Positions 44,335 through 53,719 of a stretch of 64,000 nt of DNA are shown here, piece by piece. The position numbers and the translations under genes were made by a program. Origin of the DNA: JBGRQA01 sp041725895 (GTDB lineage: Bacteria > Bacteroidota > Bacteroidia > Bacteroidales > Marinifilaceae); contig JBGRQA010000021.1 in NCBI GenBank assembly GCA_041725895.1, forward strand, positions 1-64,000, in the 5' to 3' direction. How positions within the stretch are numbered: position 1 is the stretch's first letter; each line of letters opens with the position of its first letter. Below the pieces are notes generated by a model. The model was not told the DNA's origin. It did not search any database and was given only the letters and a program-made list of their open reading frames with translations.

Positions 44335-47300
44335 ATGAAAAAAATAACACAGTTTTCGGTCAATTATCCGGTTACCGTTTCCATGATTGTGATTGCAATA
44401 TTGCTGCTGGGGTACGTATCGCTCGGGAAACTGGGAGTCGATCTATTTCCGGAGATGAATGCCCCCCGCATATTTGTGGAGATCAAAGCGGGCGAACGAC
44501 CTCCTGAAGAGATAGAGAAGCAGTTTGTTGAAACCATCGAAGCACAATCCATTCGTCAGAAGGGGGTTGCCCAGGTTTCCTCCGTTTGTATGGTTGGAGC
44601 CGCCCGGGTGACCGTAGAGTATTCCTGGGGAAGCGATATGGATGAGGCTTTCCTGGATTTGCAGAAAGCACTTACGGCTTACAGTCAGAATTCCGATATC
44701 GAGGAGTTTACCATAACCCAACACGATCCCAATGCTTCTCCGGTGATGATTATTGGAATGTTACATCCGGAGATACAGGATATGGATGAGCTTCGAAAAG
44801 TGGGTGAAACTTATATTCGAAACGAGTTGATTCGCCTGGAGGGAATTGCCGATGTGGAGTTGACCGGAATCGAGGAGAAAGAGGTTCGCATCGAAACCGA
44901 TCAATACAGATTGGATGCCTTTGGGATTACGGTAGATCAGATTGTGCAGCAGGTTCAGAATGTGAACCGGAACGTTTCGGGTGGAAGCATTGTGGAGATG
45001 GGGAAAAAGTACATCATTAAGGGATCCGGACTTTTGGAATCCGTGCAGGATTTGGAGGAAATCGTGGTAGGATCCCGTCAGCTTAAAAATGGTCAGGTCT
45101 CGCCGGAGGCAGGAAATCAAAACCTCGTAAAGAACAAGGTGCCGATTTTCCTGAGGGATGTGGCTCAGGTGAGTATGGTCAATAAGAAGCCTCAAAATAT
45201 AGTTCGAATAAACGGGGAACGCTGCGTTGGATTGTCGGTTTTCAAAGAAACCGGCTCCAATACCGTGAAAGCTGTGGAGGACCTGCAGGAATCTCTGGCC
45301 TCTATTCAGAAAGCTTTACCCGGATACCGGTTTGTAGTGGTGCAGAACCAGGGCGAATTTATTCAGCAGGCCATCGATGAGGTGGAGGAGACAGCCTTAC
45401 TGGGAATTTTAATTGCCGTGTTCGTTCTTTTCATCTTTCTGAGGAGAATTAAGGTAACTGCCATTATTAGTTTCGCTATTCCGGTTTCCATTATTGCTAC
45501 TTTCAATTTGATGTATTTTAATGGTTTGAGTCTGAATATTATGACTCTGGGGGGATTGGCCCTGGGAGCCGGGATGTTGGTAGACAACGCCATTGTAGTG
45601 ATGGAGAACATCTTCCGGAAGATGGAAGCAGGCCTTTCCGTGAAGGATGCCGCAATTCAGGGAACAGCAGAAGTGGGGGGCGCCATTGTGGCATCTACCC
45701 TCACAACGATTGTGGTTTTCCTGCCCATTGTCTATCTGCACGGAGCATCAGGAGCTTTGTTTAAAGATCAGGCCTGGACCGTAGCCTTTTCCTTACTGGC
45801 CTCTCTGTTTGTGGCCATTCTGGTGATTCCCATGCTGTTTAATTATGCATACAAAGGCAAGAAAAGCCAGGAAGGGATCAAATCGGTTCGTATTGGTTGG
45901 TATGGAAAGCTATTGGAGAAAATTCTGGACAAGAGGGTAGTTGTTATTGGTTTCGCTTCTTTGCTGATTGCTTTAACTGCTTACATTTTGCCTTTTGTGG
46001 GGAACGAGTACCTGCCCAAAAGCGGTGCGGGGGAATTTAGTCTTGAGGTACAGTTGAAGGAGGGTACTCAACTGGAGCGAACTTCGGGTACGGTAAAGGC
46101 GATTGAGTCCATGCTGAACCAGGTGTTGGGCGATAAGCTGGATATGGTATATAGCCAGATTGGGCCCAGCAAGAGTTCTGCCTCCGATAAGAATGTGTTC
46201 CAAAATGAAAATACTGCCTCCGTTAAGATTCATCTCAAGGAGGAAGCCATAGAGGAATCGGAGTCCATTATTGCCACGGTTGGGGAATTGATGGAACAGA
46301 TTCCGGATGCAGAGATTTCCATCGTTAGGGATGAAACTGCATTGCAATCCACAGTGGGAACGGAAGATGCTCCCCTGGTGGTGGAGGTGAAAGGCAAGGA
46401 TCTCCGGGTTCTGGAGGATCTGTCCAGTCAAATCAAACTTAAAATGGCGGGAATTCCTCAGTTACTGAATGTTAAGACCAGTATTGAGGAGGGAGCTCCG
46501 GAAATTGATGTGGTGATTGATCGTTACAAGGCTGGAATGTTCAATTTGACTGCGCAAAGCATCACTACTCAGTTGAGAGATTTGCTGATGGGAAAGAATG
46601 CTGGTAAGTACGAAAAGGGAGGGGAGATGAATGACATCACCGTAAAGCTTCCCGAACTTAGTTTGTCCGAATTCAATTCCATAAAGCTGAAAAGTGGGAA
46701 TAAGGAAGTCCCTCTTTACGAGGTCGCGCATATTCGTAAGTCGGTTTCGCCTAAGCAGATGCTGCGTCGCAATCAAACCCGGGTTGGAAAGGTGAGTGCC
46801 GATATTCAGCGCTCCATTGCTTTCGACCAGGTGGTGGATAAGGTGCGGGAGCAGATTGGTACTATTGAGTGGCCGCAAGGTTACAAGGTTGAAGTTGTGG
46901 GAGAGGAACAGAAACGACAGGAGGCCATGTCGAATTTGGGGTTTGCACTTGTTCTGTCCATTATATTGGTATACATGGTGATGGCTTCCCAATTCGAATC
47001 ACTGGTGCATCCCTTCACTATTCTGTTGACCATTCCTCTGGCGGGAGTGGGAGCCGTGTGGGCTTTCTTCCTTTTGGGAAAATCACTGAACATCATGGCT
47101 TACATCGGTATTATCATGCTGGCAGGGATTGCGGTGAACGATTCCATTATTCTGGTGGATGCCATCAACCAGTTCAAAGCCCGTGGCGCATCGCTCCATG
47201 ATGCTATTATTCGTGCGGGAGAGAACCGGATTCGCCCCATTATCATGACCAGTATTACAACCATATTGGCCCTGTTGCCTTTGACTTTTGGATTTGGTGA

Positions 47301-47463
47301 AAGTGCAGCTTTGCGTGCCCCAATGGCCATTGCTGTGATTGCAGGTTTGATTACTTCAACACTGCTTACTCTGGTGATTATTCCATGTGTGTACTATGTG
47401 TTTGAAAAAGGGAAGGAGCGGCTGTTTGGACGGAGAGAGGAATTGTTAATGAATAATGATTAG
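44335..47463 (+). CDS. RND efflux permease
   Basis: A 1042-residue inner-membrane pump of the HAE/AcrB type, full family length with 12 helices and two large periplasmic loops. The TM4 proton-relay region reads 'GMLVDNAIVVMENIFRK' (single Asp, second Asp replaced by Asn, common in Bacteroidota pumps). Second-half motif is 'GIIMLAGIAVNDSIILVDA'. It would work with the adaptor and TolC just upstream. Its last codons (MNND then TAG) come from a TTAATGAATAATGATTAG repeat also found after the next gene. Confidence 0.95.
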   Translation: MKKITQFSVNYPVTVSMIVIAILLLGYVSLGKLGVDLFPEMNAPRIFVEIKAGERPPEEIEKQFVETIEAQSIRQKGVAQVSSVCMVGAARVTVEYSWGSDMDEAFLDLQKALTAYSQNSDIEEFTITQHDPNASPVMIIGMLHPEIQDMDELRKVGETYIRNELIRLEGIADVELTGIEEKEVRIETDQYRLDAFGITVDQIVQQVQNVNRNVSGGSIVEMGKKYIIKGSGLLESVQDLEEIVVGSRQLKNGQVSPEAGNQNLVKNKVPIFLRDVAQVSMVNKKPQNIVRINGERCVGLSVFKETGSNTVKAVEDLQESLASIQKALPGYRFVVVQNQGEFIQQAIDEVEETALLGILIAVFVLFIFLRRIKVTAIISFAIPVSIIATFNLMYFNGLSLNIMTLGGLALGAGMLVDNAIVVMENIFRKMEAGLSVKDAAIQGTAEVGGAIVASTLTTIVVFLPIVYLHGASGALFKDQAWTVAFSLLASLFVAILVIPMLFNYAYKGKKSQEGIKSVRIGWYGKLLEKILDKRVVVIGFASLLIALTAYILPFVGNEYLPKSGAGEFSLEVQLKEGTQLERTSGTVKAIESMLNQVLGDKLDMVYSQIGPSKSSASDKNVFQNENTASVKIHLKEEAIEESESIIATVGELMEQIPDAEISIVRDETALQSTVGTEDAPLVVEVKGKDLRVLEDLSSQIKLKMAGIPQLLNVKTSIEEGAPEIDVVIDRYKAGMFNLTAQSITTQLRDLLMGKNAGKYEKGGEMNDITVKLPELSLSEFNSIKLKSGNKEVPLYEVAHIRKSVSPKQMLRRNQTRVGKVSADIQRSIAFDQVVDKVREQIGTIEWPQGYKVEVVGEEQKRQEAMSNLGFALVLSIILVYMVMASQFESLVHPFTILLTIPLAGVGAVWAFFLLGKSLNIMAYIGIIMLAGIAVNDSIILVDAINQFKARGASLHDAIIRAGENRIRPIIMTSITTILALLPLTFGFGESAALRAPMAIAVIAGLITSTLLTLVIIPCVYYVFEKGKERLFGRREELLMNND

Positions 47464-47472
47464 AGAGTAATG

Positions 47473-47519
47473 AGCTCCTGAACTGCAGGCTGGTGGCTAG
47501 AAGCTTGTAACTTAAAGCC
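47473..47519. repeat. Intergenic repeat, copy C (degenerate)
   Basis: Carries GGCTGGTGGCTAGAAGCTTGTAACTT-like words related to copies A, B and D (AGCTTGTA, CTAGAAGCTT) but without a strong stem. Recognised by vocabulary and position only. Confidence 0.4.
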
Positions 47520-47587
47520 CAGTGAAAATCTGTTTATTCAGTTGGATCTGTGTTCTATTTCGATATTAATAAAATAACATTACATAC

Positions 47588-50500
47588 ATGAACTTCATCA
47601 TAAAACGAAAGGTCTTGATCGCCATGCTCTTCACGGGGTTGTCCATGTTGGGATACTTCTCCTACAAGCAATTGCCGGTAGAGCTGATTCCCAATGCTCA
47701 ATACCCTATGTTGTTTGTCAATGTGGGGACCGGATTGGAGGTGGATCCAAGATACATGGAAAACCAGGTCATTATTCCCCTGGAAGGAGTGGTGGGCAGC
47801 CTGAAAGGTGTAGAAAAGATTGAGTCCGAAGCAGGGCAGCAACAGGGAGGTATTCAGGTATTCTTTGAGAAAGGAACCAATCTGAAATTTGCTTACTTGA
47901 AGCTGGTGGAGAAAATAGAGGAGGCAAAGAAAGATTTGCCCCGGGAATTCCAGGTTCAGGTTTTCAAGTTTGATCTGGGCCGTATAAATAATATGTTTAT
48001 GACCCTTCAGGTGAGGGGAAGTGGGGGTGTAAACCGGCTTCGACAGGTGGTGGATCAGGAAATCATCGATCACATTCGGAATATTGATGGCATTGCCAAT
48101 GCCGATGTTTTTGGTGGAAGGGAGAAATCTTTGGAGATCGTTTTGAAGGAGGATGTTTGCAAAAGTTATGGCATTACTCCTGCTGATGTGCAGTCGGCCC
48201 TTTCCGGAAATAGTGATGCTCGTACCTTTGTGGGAAAGGTAACACGAAACAACCAGATGCATTTTGTGAATGTGATAGCCGATTTCACAGATATCAACGA
48301 CATTCACGAACTGGTGGTGCGGGAGCAGGGCTCCATCAAACTGAAGGACATTGCTACCATACATTTTGGAGTAAAGGAGCAGACCTCCTATAGCCGTGTG
48401 AATGGCAAGGAGGCGGTAACCATTCAGCTCACCCGTGACGCCCAGGCCAATATTATCGATTTGGCAGATGTGGTGAAGGAGAGAATCGGGCAGATGAATG
48501 CTGATTTGGAAAGTAAGGATGTGGAAGTGGTGGTGCAGAACAATACTGCAGAAGTGATGGAAAAGAACATCAATCAGATTATAAATCTGGCTTTGATTGG
48601 GGGAATTCTGGCCATATTTATTCTTTGGATCTTTTTGAAGAACATCCGTTTGGTGGTTGCCATTGCCCTGGCTATTCCCATTTCGGTATATACTGCTTTT
48701 AACTTTTTCTATGCCTATGGAGTGAGCATCAATACCCTGACCCTATTGGGAATGGCTTTGGCCATTGGGATGCTGCTGGATAATTCGGTGGTGGTACTGG
48801 AGAATATCTACCGCCTGGCAGCTAAAAAGATGACTCCTGAACAGGCCGTACTACAGGGTACAAAGGAGGTATGGCGTTCTATTTTTGCGGCCACATTGAC
48901 TACCATAACGGTATTTCTGCCCTTCGTCTTTTCTTCCGATTTCTTAATCGGCCTGATGGGGAAGCATGTGGGTGTATCAATTATCTCCACTCTATTGGTT
49001 TCACTGGTGGTGGCTCTTTTGCTAATTCCAATGATTACCTATGTTTTTCTAAAGGGGCGAGCCAGGTTTCGACCTGTAAATTTTGAGAGTATTTCTCAGC
49101 ACAATCGCCTGGTGCAGATCTATCTGGTATTGCTGAAAACCTGCATGCGGCATCCGGGTCGAACCGTTCTGGGTGCATTGGGCTTGTTTTTTATCACGCT
49201 TCTAATCAGTTTGGGCTTGAGCTTTATCTCCAGTGATGAACCGGAGGTGACGGAGCTGAATCTGTATGTTACGATGCCGGGTGGGACTACATTGGCGAAT
49301 ACTGATTTGCTGGTTGCCCGGGTGGAGGAGAAGCTATTGAGTCTGGAGGAGAGTAAGGATTTGTTGAGCCAGATTTACGAGGAGGAGGCAGTTTTGACCA
49401 TTACGCTGGTAGAGGACTACAAAAAGAAGCGTAATCTTTCGGTACCGGCCATTAAAACCGACATACTGGAGCGTTTGGACGATTTGAAACTGGCATCGTT
49501 CAGTTGGGATCCTCCTGCAGCCGGTCGGCACTTTGGCGGGGGTGGTTTTGACGATGATGATGGTTTTGCCCAGATGTTGGGAATGGGAAGCCAAAAAGGA
49601 AAAATCATGGTTAAGGGACAGGATTTTGACAAGATGTTGAACCTGGGACAGGACCTGGAATACTATCTGGGCCAGCTTACTTCCATCGAAAATGTGAGGG
49701 TAAAAGTACCGGCCAAACGTCCTGAGATGCTTTTGGATTTTGACAAGCAGTTGATGGCTCTTTACGATATTCCTCTTAGTTCAGTGCTTTCTGAGCTAAG
49801 ATCATTCCAGCATGAGTTTTCCAGTGGTGTGAAATTTAAACAGGGCAATGAGGAGTACGATATCCTGATCAAAACCTTAGCGGATGAAGAGAATCAGGTG
49901 GCACGTAATGCCAACGACTTGAAAAAGCTTCCCGTTCGTGGCAATCAGGGAGCCCAGTTTGAAATGCAGAGCATCAGCAAACTGAATTTTACCGACGGAA
50001 TGTCCTCCATCAAAAGAACCAACCAGGAAAAACACCTGGAGTTGGAGTATCAATTTATCTCTGAGGTGCAGGATGAGAAGGATCTGTTGGAAGCCGCACG
50101 GGTTGAAATTGATGAATTGGTGGAAAGTTTGACTCTACCTTCTGGATTGGCCCTGGAGGTAGTTCATGAGGAGGATTCTTTGGGTGAATTCTACTTTCTT
50201 TTCCTGATGGCCTTTGTTCTAATATTTATGATTCTGGCATCGGTGTTTGAATCCTTTGCCATGCCCATTGTGATGATGTTCTCTATCCCTATGGCAGCCA
50301 TCGGATCTTTGATTGCACTTATCCTTACCGGGAATTCCCTGGCCAATGCCAATGTGATGATTGGCTTGCTGATTCTGTTGGGGATTGTGGTCAACAACGG
50401 AATCATTATGATCGACTATTCCAAGGTATTGCAGCGGAGAGGGTACCGGGAAGCAAGAGCTCTGATGATGGCCGGGCTGGCCAGGGTGCGCCCCATCCTG

Positions 50501-52363
50501 ATAACGGCTATTACTACCATTATTGCATTGATTCCTCTTGCTTTGGGAAAGGCGGAGTATGTGACCATGATTGGCGTGCCTTTTGCCATTACCGTTATGG
50601 GTGGTTTGGCTTTGAGTACGCTATTAACGCTGGTATTTATTCCCACCCTGTATTCCGGTTTGCAATCTTCATTAAGCTGGATACGTGAGCAACGAATCCA
50701 TGTAAAAGTTATTCAAACTGCTCTTTGGGTGGGGGGTGCATGGTTTATCTACCAGGAGGTGGACAGCAAAATCTGGCAGATTATCGATTTTATTGTGCTT
50801 CTGATTTCGGTTCCCGCCACCATCTTCTTTATCCAGCATAGCTTGCGGAAAGCCAGCGAGAAATTAATTGACAAGGATGAACCTTTGCATATTGAAATCC
50901 GCAATTTGGTGAAGATCTACGATTGGGACAGTCGCTTCATGCGGGAATGGAAATCCGGCTTGCGTATTCGGGAGCGTTTGGGCTACAAGCATTCCTATAC
51001 CACTCTAAAGGACTTTGATCAGTTGATCTGGCAGTTGCCCCTGCTTGGTTTTATGGTGTACTTCATCTATTTCCACCTGGAAAGTAGTTTGTATTACTTA
51101 TTGTTGCCGATGGTATTGCACATCATGATGATCTTCTTTGTGTCCCCCTTAAAGCAGTTCTCAGCTTTCTTAAAGACCCAGAATAAAGGGGGATGGAACC
51201 GCCGATGGATCAATTTGGTGCATGGATTCGTGTATTGGGTTTTCCCGGCTTTTACTCTGTTTCTGTATGTTGATCGTTACAAGATGCTTGGTTTGGTGAT
51301 TCCAGTACTCGTTATTTGGTATTTGGCGCTGGCGGTCAAAGTGACTTCAGATAAGCTTTACAAGGAGAAGGTGAATGTGAACCGCATCAAAGGTCGCTTT
51401 AGGGGCATTCGAAAAATGTTCTTCCGTTTCGTGCTCATCATTCCTGTGATTGGGAAGAAAAAGACTCCATTCAAAGCACTGAAAGGTGTATCTCTTGATA
51501 TTGAGAACGGAATGTTCGGACTTTTGGGGCCCAATGGAGCTGGTAAATCTACCTTGATGCGAATTATCTGCGGGATTCTGGAGCAAAGCTACGGTCAAAT
51601 TACCATAAATGGTATTGATGTGCGTGAGAAGCGGGAGGAGCTGCAGGGTCTGATTGGCTACCTGCCCCAGGAGTTTGGGATGTATGAGAACATGAGCGCA
51701 TGGGATTTTCTGCACTACATGGGGATTCTGAAGAAGCTGAAGGATGAGAAATTGAGGACTGAACGTGTGGAGTACGTGCTGAAGGCGGTTCACATGTATG
51801 ATAATCGGAACGAAAAAATCGGTTCCTTCTCAGGAGGGATGAAGCAGCGAATCGGAATTGCACAGATTCTGTTGCATTTGCCTCGTATTTTGGTAGTGGA
51901 TGAGCCAACAGCAGGACTTGATCCCAGGGAACGTATCCGTTTCCGGAATTTATTGGTGGAATTGAGTAAGGAGCGTATTGTGATCTTTTCTACCCATATT
52001 ATTGAGGATGTGGCCAGTTCTTGCAACCGGGTGGCTGTGATGAAAAAGGGAGATGTGAAATATCTTGGAGAACCCATTCACATGGCGGGCATTGCCGAAG
52101 GCAAAGTATGGTCTCTCAGTGTTTCCAATACCGAATTTGAGGAGCTGAAGGAGAAGTATGTTATTATTCATCACATGCGCGACGGAGAGAGCATCCGTGC
52201 ACGCTGTTTGGCTGATGAGGCCCCTGTAGAGGGTGCCCGACAGGTGAAAGCTAATCTGGAGGATGCTTACCTTTGTCTTTTGAGTGAGAGAGATGGAGTA
52301 TCGGGCACAACAGAAGTTGAGAAAGAAGAAATGTATAAAGAGGTTGGTGAGAAAGTGAGTTAA
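47588..52363 (+). CDS. RND permease - ABC ATPase fusion protein
   Basis: A 1591-residue fusion with no internal stop. Residues 1-1035 are a complete RND permease (TM4 'GMLLDNSVVVLENIYR'; second-half 'GIVVNNGIIMIDYSKV'; a Gly/Asp-rich insert 'GGGGFDDDD' near 660). Residues 1035-1290 hold about six further hydrophobic segments. Residues 1293-1560 form an ABC ATPase: Walker A 'GPNGAGKST', signature 'FSGGMKQR', Walker B 'ILVVDEPTAGLD', switch 'STHII'. The strand that should open an ABC domain, 'HIEIRNLVKIYD', lies at 1101-1112, about 180 residues too early, with four helices between. So the nucleotide-binding domain seems interrupted by a membrane segment. The next gene is an ABC-2 permease. Confidence 0.93.
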   Translation: MNFIIKRKVLIAMLFTGLSMLGYFSYKQLPVELIPNAQYPMLFVNVGTGLEVDPRYMENQVIIPLEGVVGSLKGVEKIESEAGQQQGGIQVFFEKGTNLKFAYLKLVEKIEEAKKDLPREFQVQVFKFDLGRINNMFMTLQVRGSGGVNRLRQVVDQEIIDHIRNIDGIANADVFGGREKSLEIVLKEDVCKSYGITPADVQSALSGNSDARTFVGKVTRNNQMHFVNVIADFTDINDIHELVVREQGSIKLKDIATIHFGVKEQTSYSRVNGKEAVTIQLTRDAQANIIDLADVVKERIGQMNADLESKDVEVVVQNNTAEVMEKNINQIINLALIGGILAIFILWIFLKNIRLVVAIALAIPISVYTAFNFFYAYGVSINTLTLLGMALAIGMLLDNSVVVLENIYRLAAKKMTPEQAVLQGTKEVWRSIFAATLTTITVFLPFVFSSDFLIGLMGKHVGVSIISTLLVSLVVALLLIPMITYVFLKGRARFRPVNFESISQHNRLVQIYLVLLKTCMRHPGRTVLGALGLFFITLLISLGLSFISSDEPEVTELNLYVTMPGGTTLANTDLLVARVEEKLLSLEESKDLLSQIYEEEAVLTITLVEDYKKKRNLSVPAIKTDILERLDDLKLASFSWDPPAAGRHFGGGGFDDDDGFAQMLGMGSQKGKIMVKGQDFDKMLNLGQDLEYYLGQLTSIENVRVKVPAKRPEMLLDFDKQLMALYDIPLSSVLSELRSFQHEFSSGVKFKQGNEEYDILIKTLADEENQVARNANDLKKLPVRGNQGAQFEMQSISKLNFTDGMSSIKRTNQEKHLELEYQFISEVQDEKDLLEAARVEIDELVESLTLPSGLALEVVHEEDSLGEFYFLFLMAFVLIFMILASVFESFAMPIVMMFSIPMAAIGSLIALILTGNSLANANVMIGLLILLGIVVNNGIIMIDYSKVLQRRGYREARALMMAGLARVRPILITAITTIIALIPLALGKAEYVTMIGVPFAITVMGGLALSTLLTLVFIPTLYSGLQSSLSWIREQRIHVKVIQTALWVGGAWFIYQEVDSKIWQIIDFIVLLISVPATIFFIQHSLRKASEKLIDKDEPLHIEIRNLVKIYDWDSRFMREWKSGLRIRERLGYKHSYTTLKDFDQLIWQLPLLGFMVYFIYFHLESSLYYLLLPMVLHIMMIFFVSPLKQFSAFLKTQNKGGWNRRWINLVHGFVYWVFPAFTLFLYVDRYKMLGLVIPVLVIWYLALAVKVTSDKLYKEKVNVNRIKGRFRGIRKMFFRFVLIIPVIGKKKTPFKALKGVSLDIENGMFGLLGPNGAGKSTLMRIICGILEQSYGQITINGIDVREKREELQGLIGYLPQEFGMYENMSAWDFLHYMGILKKLKDEKLRTERVEYVLKAVHMYDNRNEKIGSFSGGMKQRIGIAQILLHLPRILVVDEPTAGLDPRERIRFRNLLVELSKERIVIFSTHIIEDVASSCNRVAVMKKGDVKYLGEPIHMAGIAEGKVWSLSVSNTEFEELKEKYVIIHHMRDGESIRARCLADEAPVEGARQVKANLEDAYLCLLSERDGVSGTTEVEKEEMYKEVGEKVS

Positions 52364-52442
52364 TAATGAGTAATGATTAGTGAGTGTTGTGTTCCGAATC
52401 GGAAAGCTAATTGATTTTTGCGTTTTCGGTGTGTTAAAAGTT

Positions 52443-52516
52443 TCACGCAAAACGCGCAAAGAGATAATGCTAAGATCGCAAAGGGTAAACAATTGGTTTT
52501 AGCGGTCTTTGCGTGA
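52443..52516. repeat. Inverted-repeat element of the CACGCAAAG type
   Basis: Perfect 9-bp terminal arms TCACGCAAA (52443-52451) and TTTGCGTGA (52508-52516); in between CGCAAAG words recur. This type of CACGCAAAG intergenic element is widespread in Bacteroidota. Confidence 0.6.
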
Positions 52517-52534
52517 TAATTTGGATGGAAAAAG

Positions 52535-52572
52535 AGCTTGTAGCTTGAGGCTTATTGCTGGAAGCTTTAATC
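52535..52572. repeat. Palindromic intergenic repeat family, copy D
   Basis: Sequence CTTGTAGCTTGAGGCTTATTGCTGGAAGC shares TTGAGGCTT with copy A. Its location shows that the upstream TTG start for the following permease is not genuine. Confidence 0.5.
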
Positions 52573-52605
52573 GCTATCCGTCACATAAATTTAAGATTAA
52601 ACAAT

Positions 52606-53313
52606 ATGAACGGTACAAACCAACTACAGTTGATAAAAGACATCATCATTTACAATTTTAAGATCATCTTTGCCAATAAGTTCATCTACTTTTTGATTGC
52701 GGCGGTGGCCTTCTTTCTCATGGTGATGGGGATCATGCTGTTCTCGGATTCCAATCCGGCGGCAGAGGATATTTATGGGACCCTGATTTTTCCAGGGGTT
52801 CTGATCCTATTCTATCCCGTCATCTTTAATATACAAAATGATAAAGATGCCAGGATGTTGGAAATCATCTTTGGGGTGCCCAATTATCGCTACAAAGTCT
52901 ATCTGATTCGTTTTGTATTGAGTATTTTGCTACTTTTTGTGATCCTTTGCCTGATGGCCTGGTTTTCTGTTTTTGCGGTAGTAAAAGTACCGGTATTCAA
53001 TATGGTGTACCAGTTGATGTATTGCCTGTTGTTTTTGGCAAGTTTGGCTTTTCTTTTCTCCACTTTGGTTCGAAATGGGAGTGGAGCAGCGGTGATTATG
53101 GTTATCATCGGTCTGTTCTTCCTCATTATGGCCGAACCCCTGCGGTACAGCAAATGGAATATTTTCCTGAACCCTTTCAATGTTCCTACGGATATGAGTC
53201 ATTCTATCTGGATGAATGTTCTTTTTCAAAATCGGATGATGCTGGTAATTGGTACCATCATCTCTTTGCTTTGGAGTCTGATCAACCTGCAACGAAGGGA
53301 AAAATTCGTTTAG
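52606..53313 (+). CDS. ABC-2 type permease
   Basis: A 235-residue integral membrane protein with about six helices: 'FIYFLIAAVAFFLMVMGIML', 'LIFPGVLILFYPVIFNI', 'FVLSILLLFVILCLMAWF' and others. The 'QNDKDARMLEIIFGVPNYRYKVY' stretch between helices 2 and 3 is the usual cytoplasmic coupling loop of ABC-2 permeases. It has no ATPase of its own; the ABC domain at the end of the preceding RND fusion is the obvious partner. The ATG was preferred because the frame upstream runs through a repeat element. Confidence 0.85.
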   Translation: MNGTNQLQLIKDIIIYNFKIIFANKFIYFLIAAVAFFLMVMGIMLFSDSNPAAEDIYGTLIFPGVLILFYPVIFNIQNDKDARMLEIIFGVPNYRYKVYLIRFVLSILLLFVILCLMAWFSVFAVVKVPVFNMVYQLMYCLLFLASLAFLFSTLVRNGSGAAVIMVIIGLFFLIMAEPLRYSKWNIFLNPFNVPTDMSHSIWMNVLFQNRMMLVIGTIISLLWSLINLQRREKFV

Positions 53314-53362
53314 TTCCAGAAAGAACTTTAGAGGGAAAAGACTTATTTCTTTTGGCATAATT

Positions 53363-53416
53363 ACCCAGTAATCATCAAATCGGATTGTCCTTCGGTTTGG
53401 TGATTACTGGGTTTTT
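53363..53416 (+). terminator. Long terminator hairpin at the end of the exporter operon
   Basis: Outer 12-bp stem ACCCAGTAATCA / TGATTACTGGGT (53363-53374, 53400-53411), continuing inward with CAAAtCGG / CGGTTTG, then TTTTT. Confidence 0.85.
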
Positions 53417-53650
53417 GTCTGTTTTGAGTTGTACGTTTTTGGTAATTTGTCTTTTCTAAGAGCTAAAAACCAATAGATAAATGCGTATTCATAAAAAGTA
53501 TGGATTTACATCACTTCTGTAAGTTGGGATTTCGACTGGATCTTCTGACAGGATTTCTCTTCTCGATTGTGGCTGAATGTTAAAAAAACTGGTTGTTTTT
53601 AAATTTGGTATAGGGCTGGAGTATGCTAAGAATAAGGTGTGTGGGTGCTT

Positions 53651-53715
53651 GTGACTAAAAAAATAATTTTATTACTACAAAAATAGTCACATGATTAAAA
53701 AAGTAGTTATATTTG
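53651..53715 (+). promoter_or_regulatory. BlaI-type operator and promoter
   Basis: Arms GTGACTA (53651-53657) and TAGTCAC (53684-53690), and an ACTAC...GTAGT pair (53674-53678, 53702-53706), resemble the TACTA/TAGTA-style dyads bound by BlaI/MecI repressors. A consensus -7 box TATATTTG lies at 53708-53715, only 4 bp before the ATG, so the mRNA would be leaderless or nearly so. Confidence 0.5.
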
Positions 53716-53719
53716 TTGC

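Larger units (their letters stand above)
53314..53719. other. Gap between exporter and BlaI genes
   Basis: Holds the exporter terminator and the BlaI operator/promoter (entered separately). The part 53416-53640 shows nothing recognisable. Confidence 0.5.

Noticed and set aside
47588..52363. Two separate genes (RND and ABC) joined by error
   Set aside because: The frame stays open through about 260 codons of membrane-type linker with coherent composition, so a simple frameshift artefact is unlikely, although resequencing would settle it.
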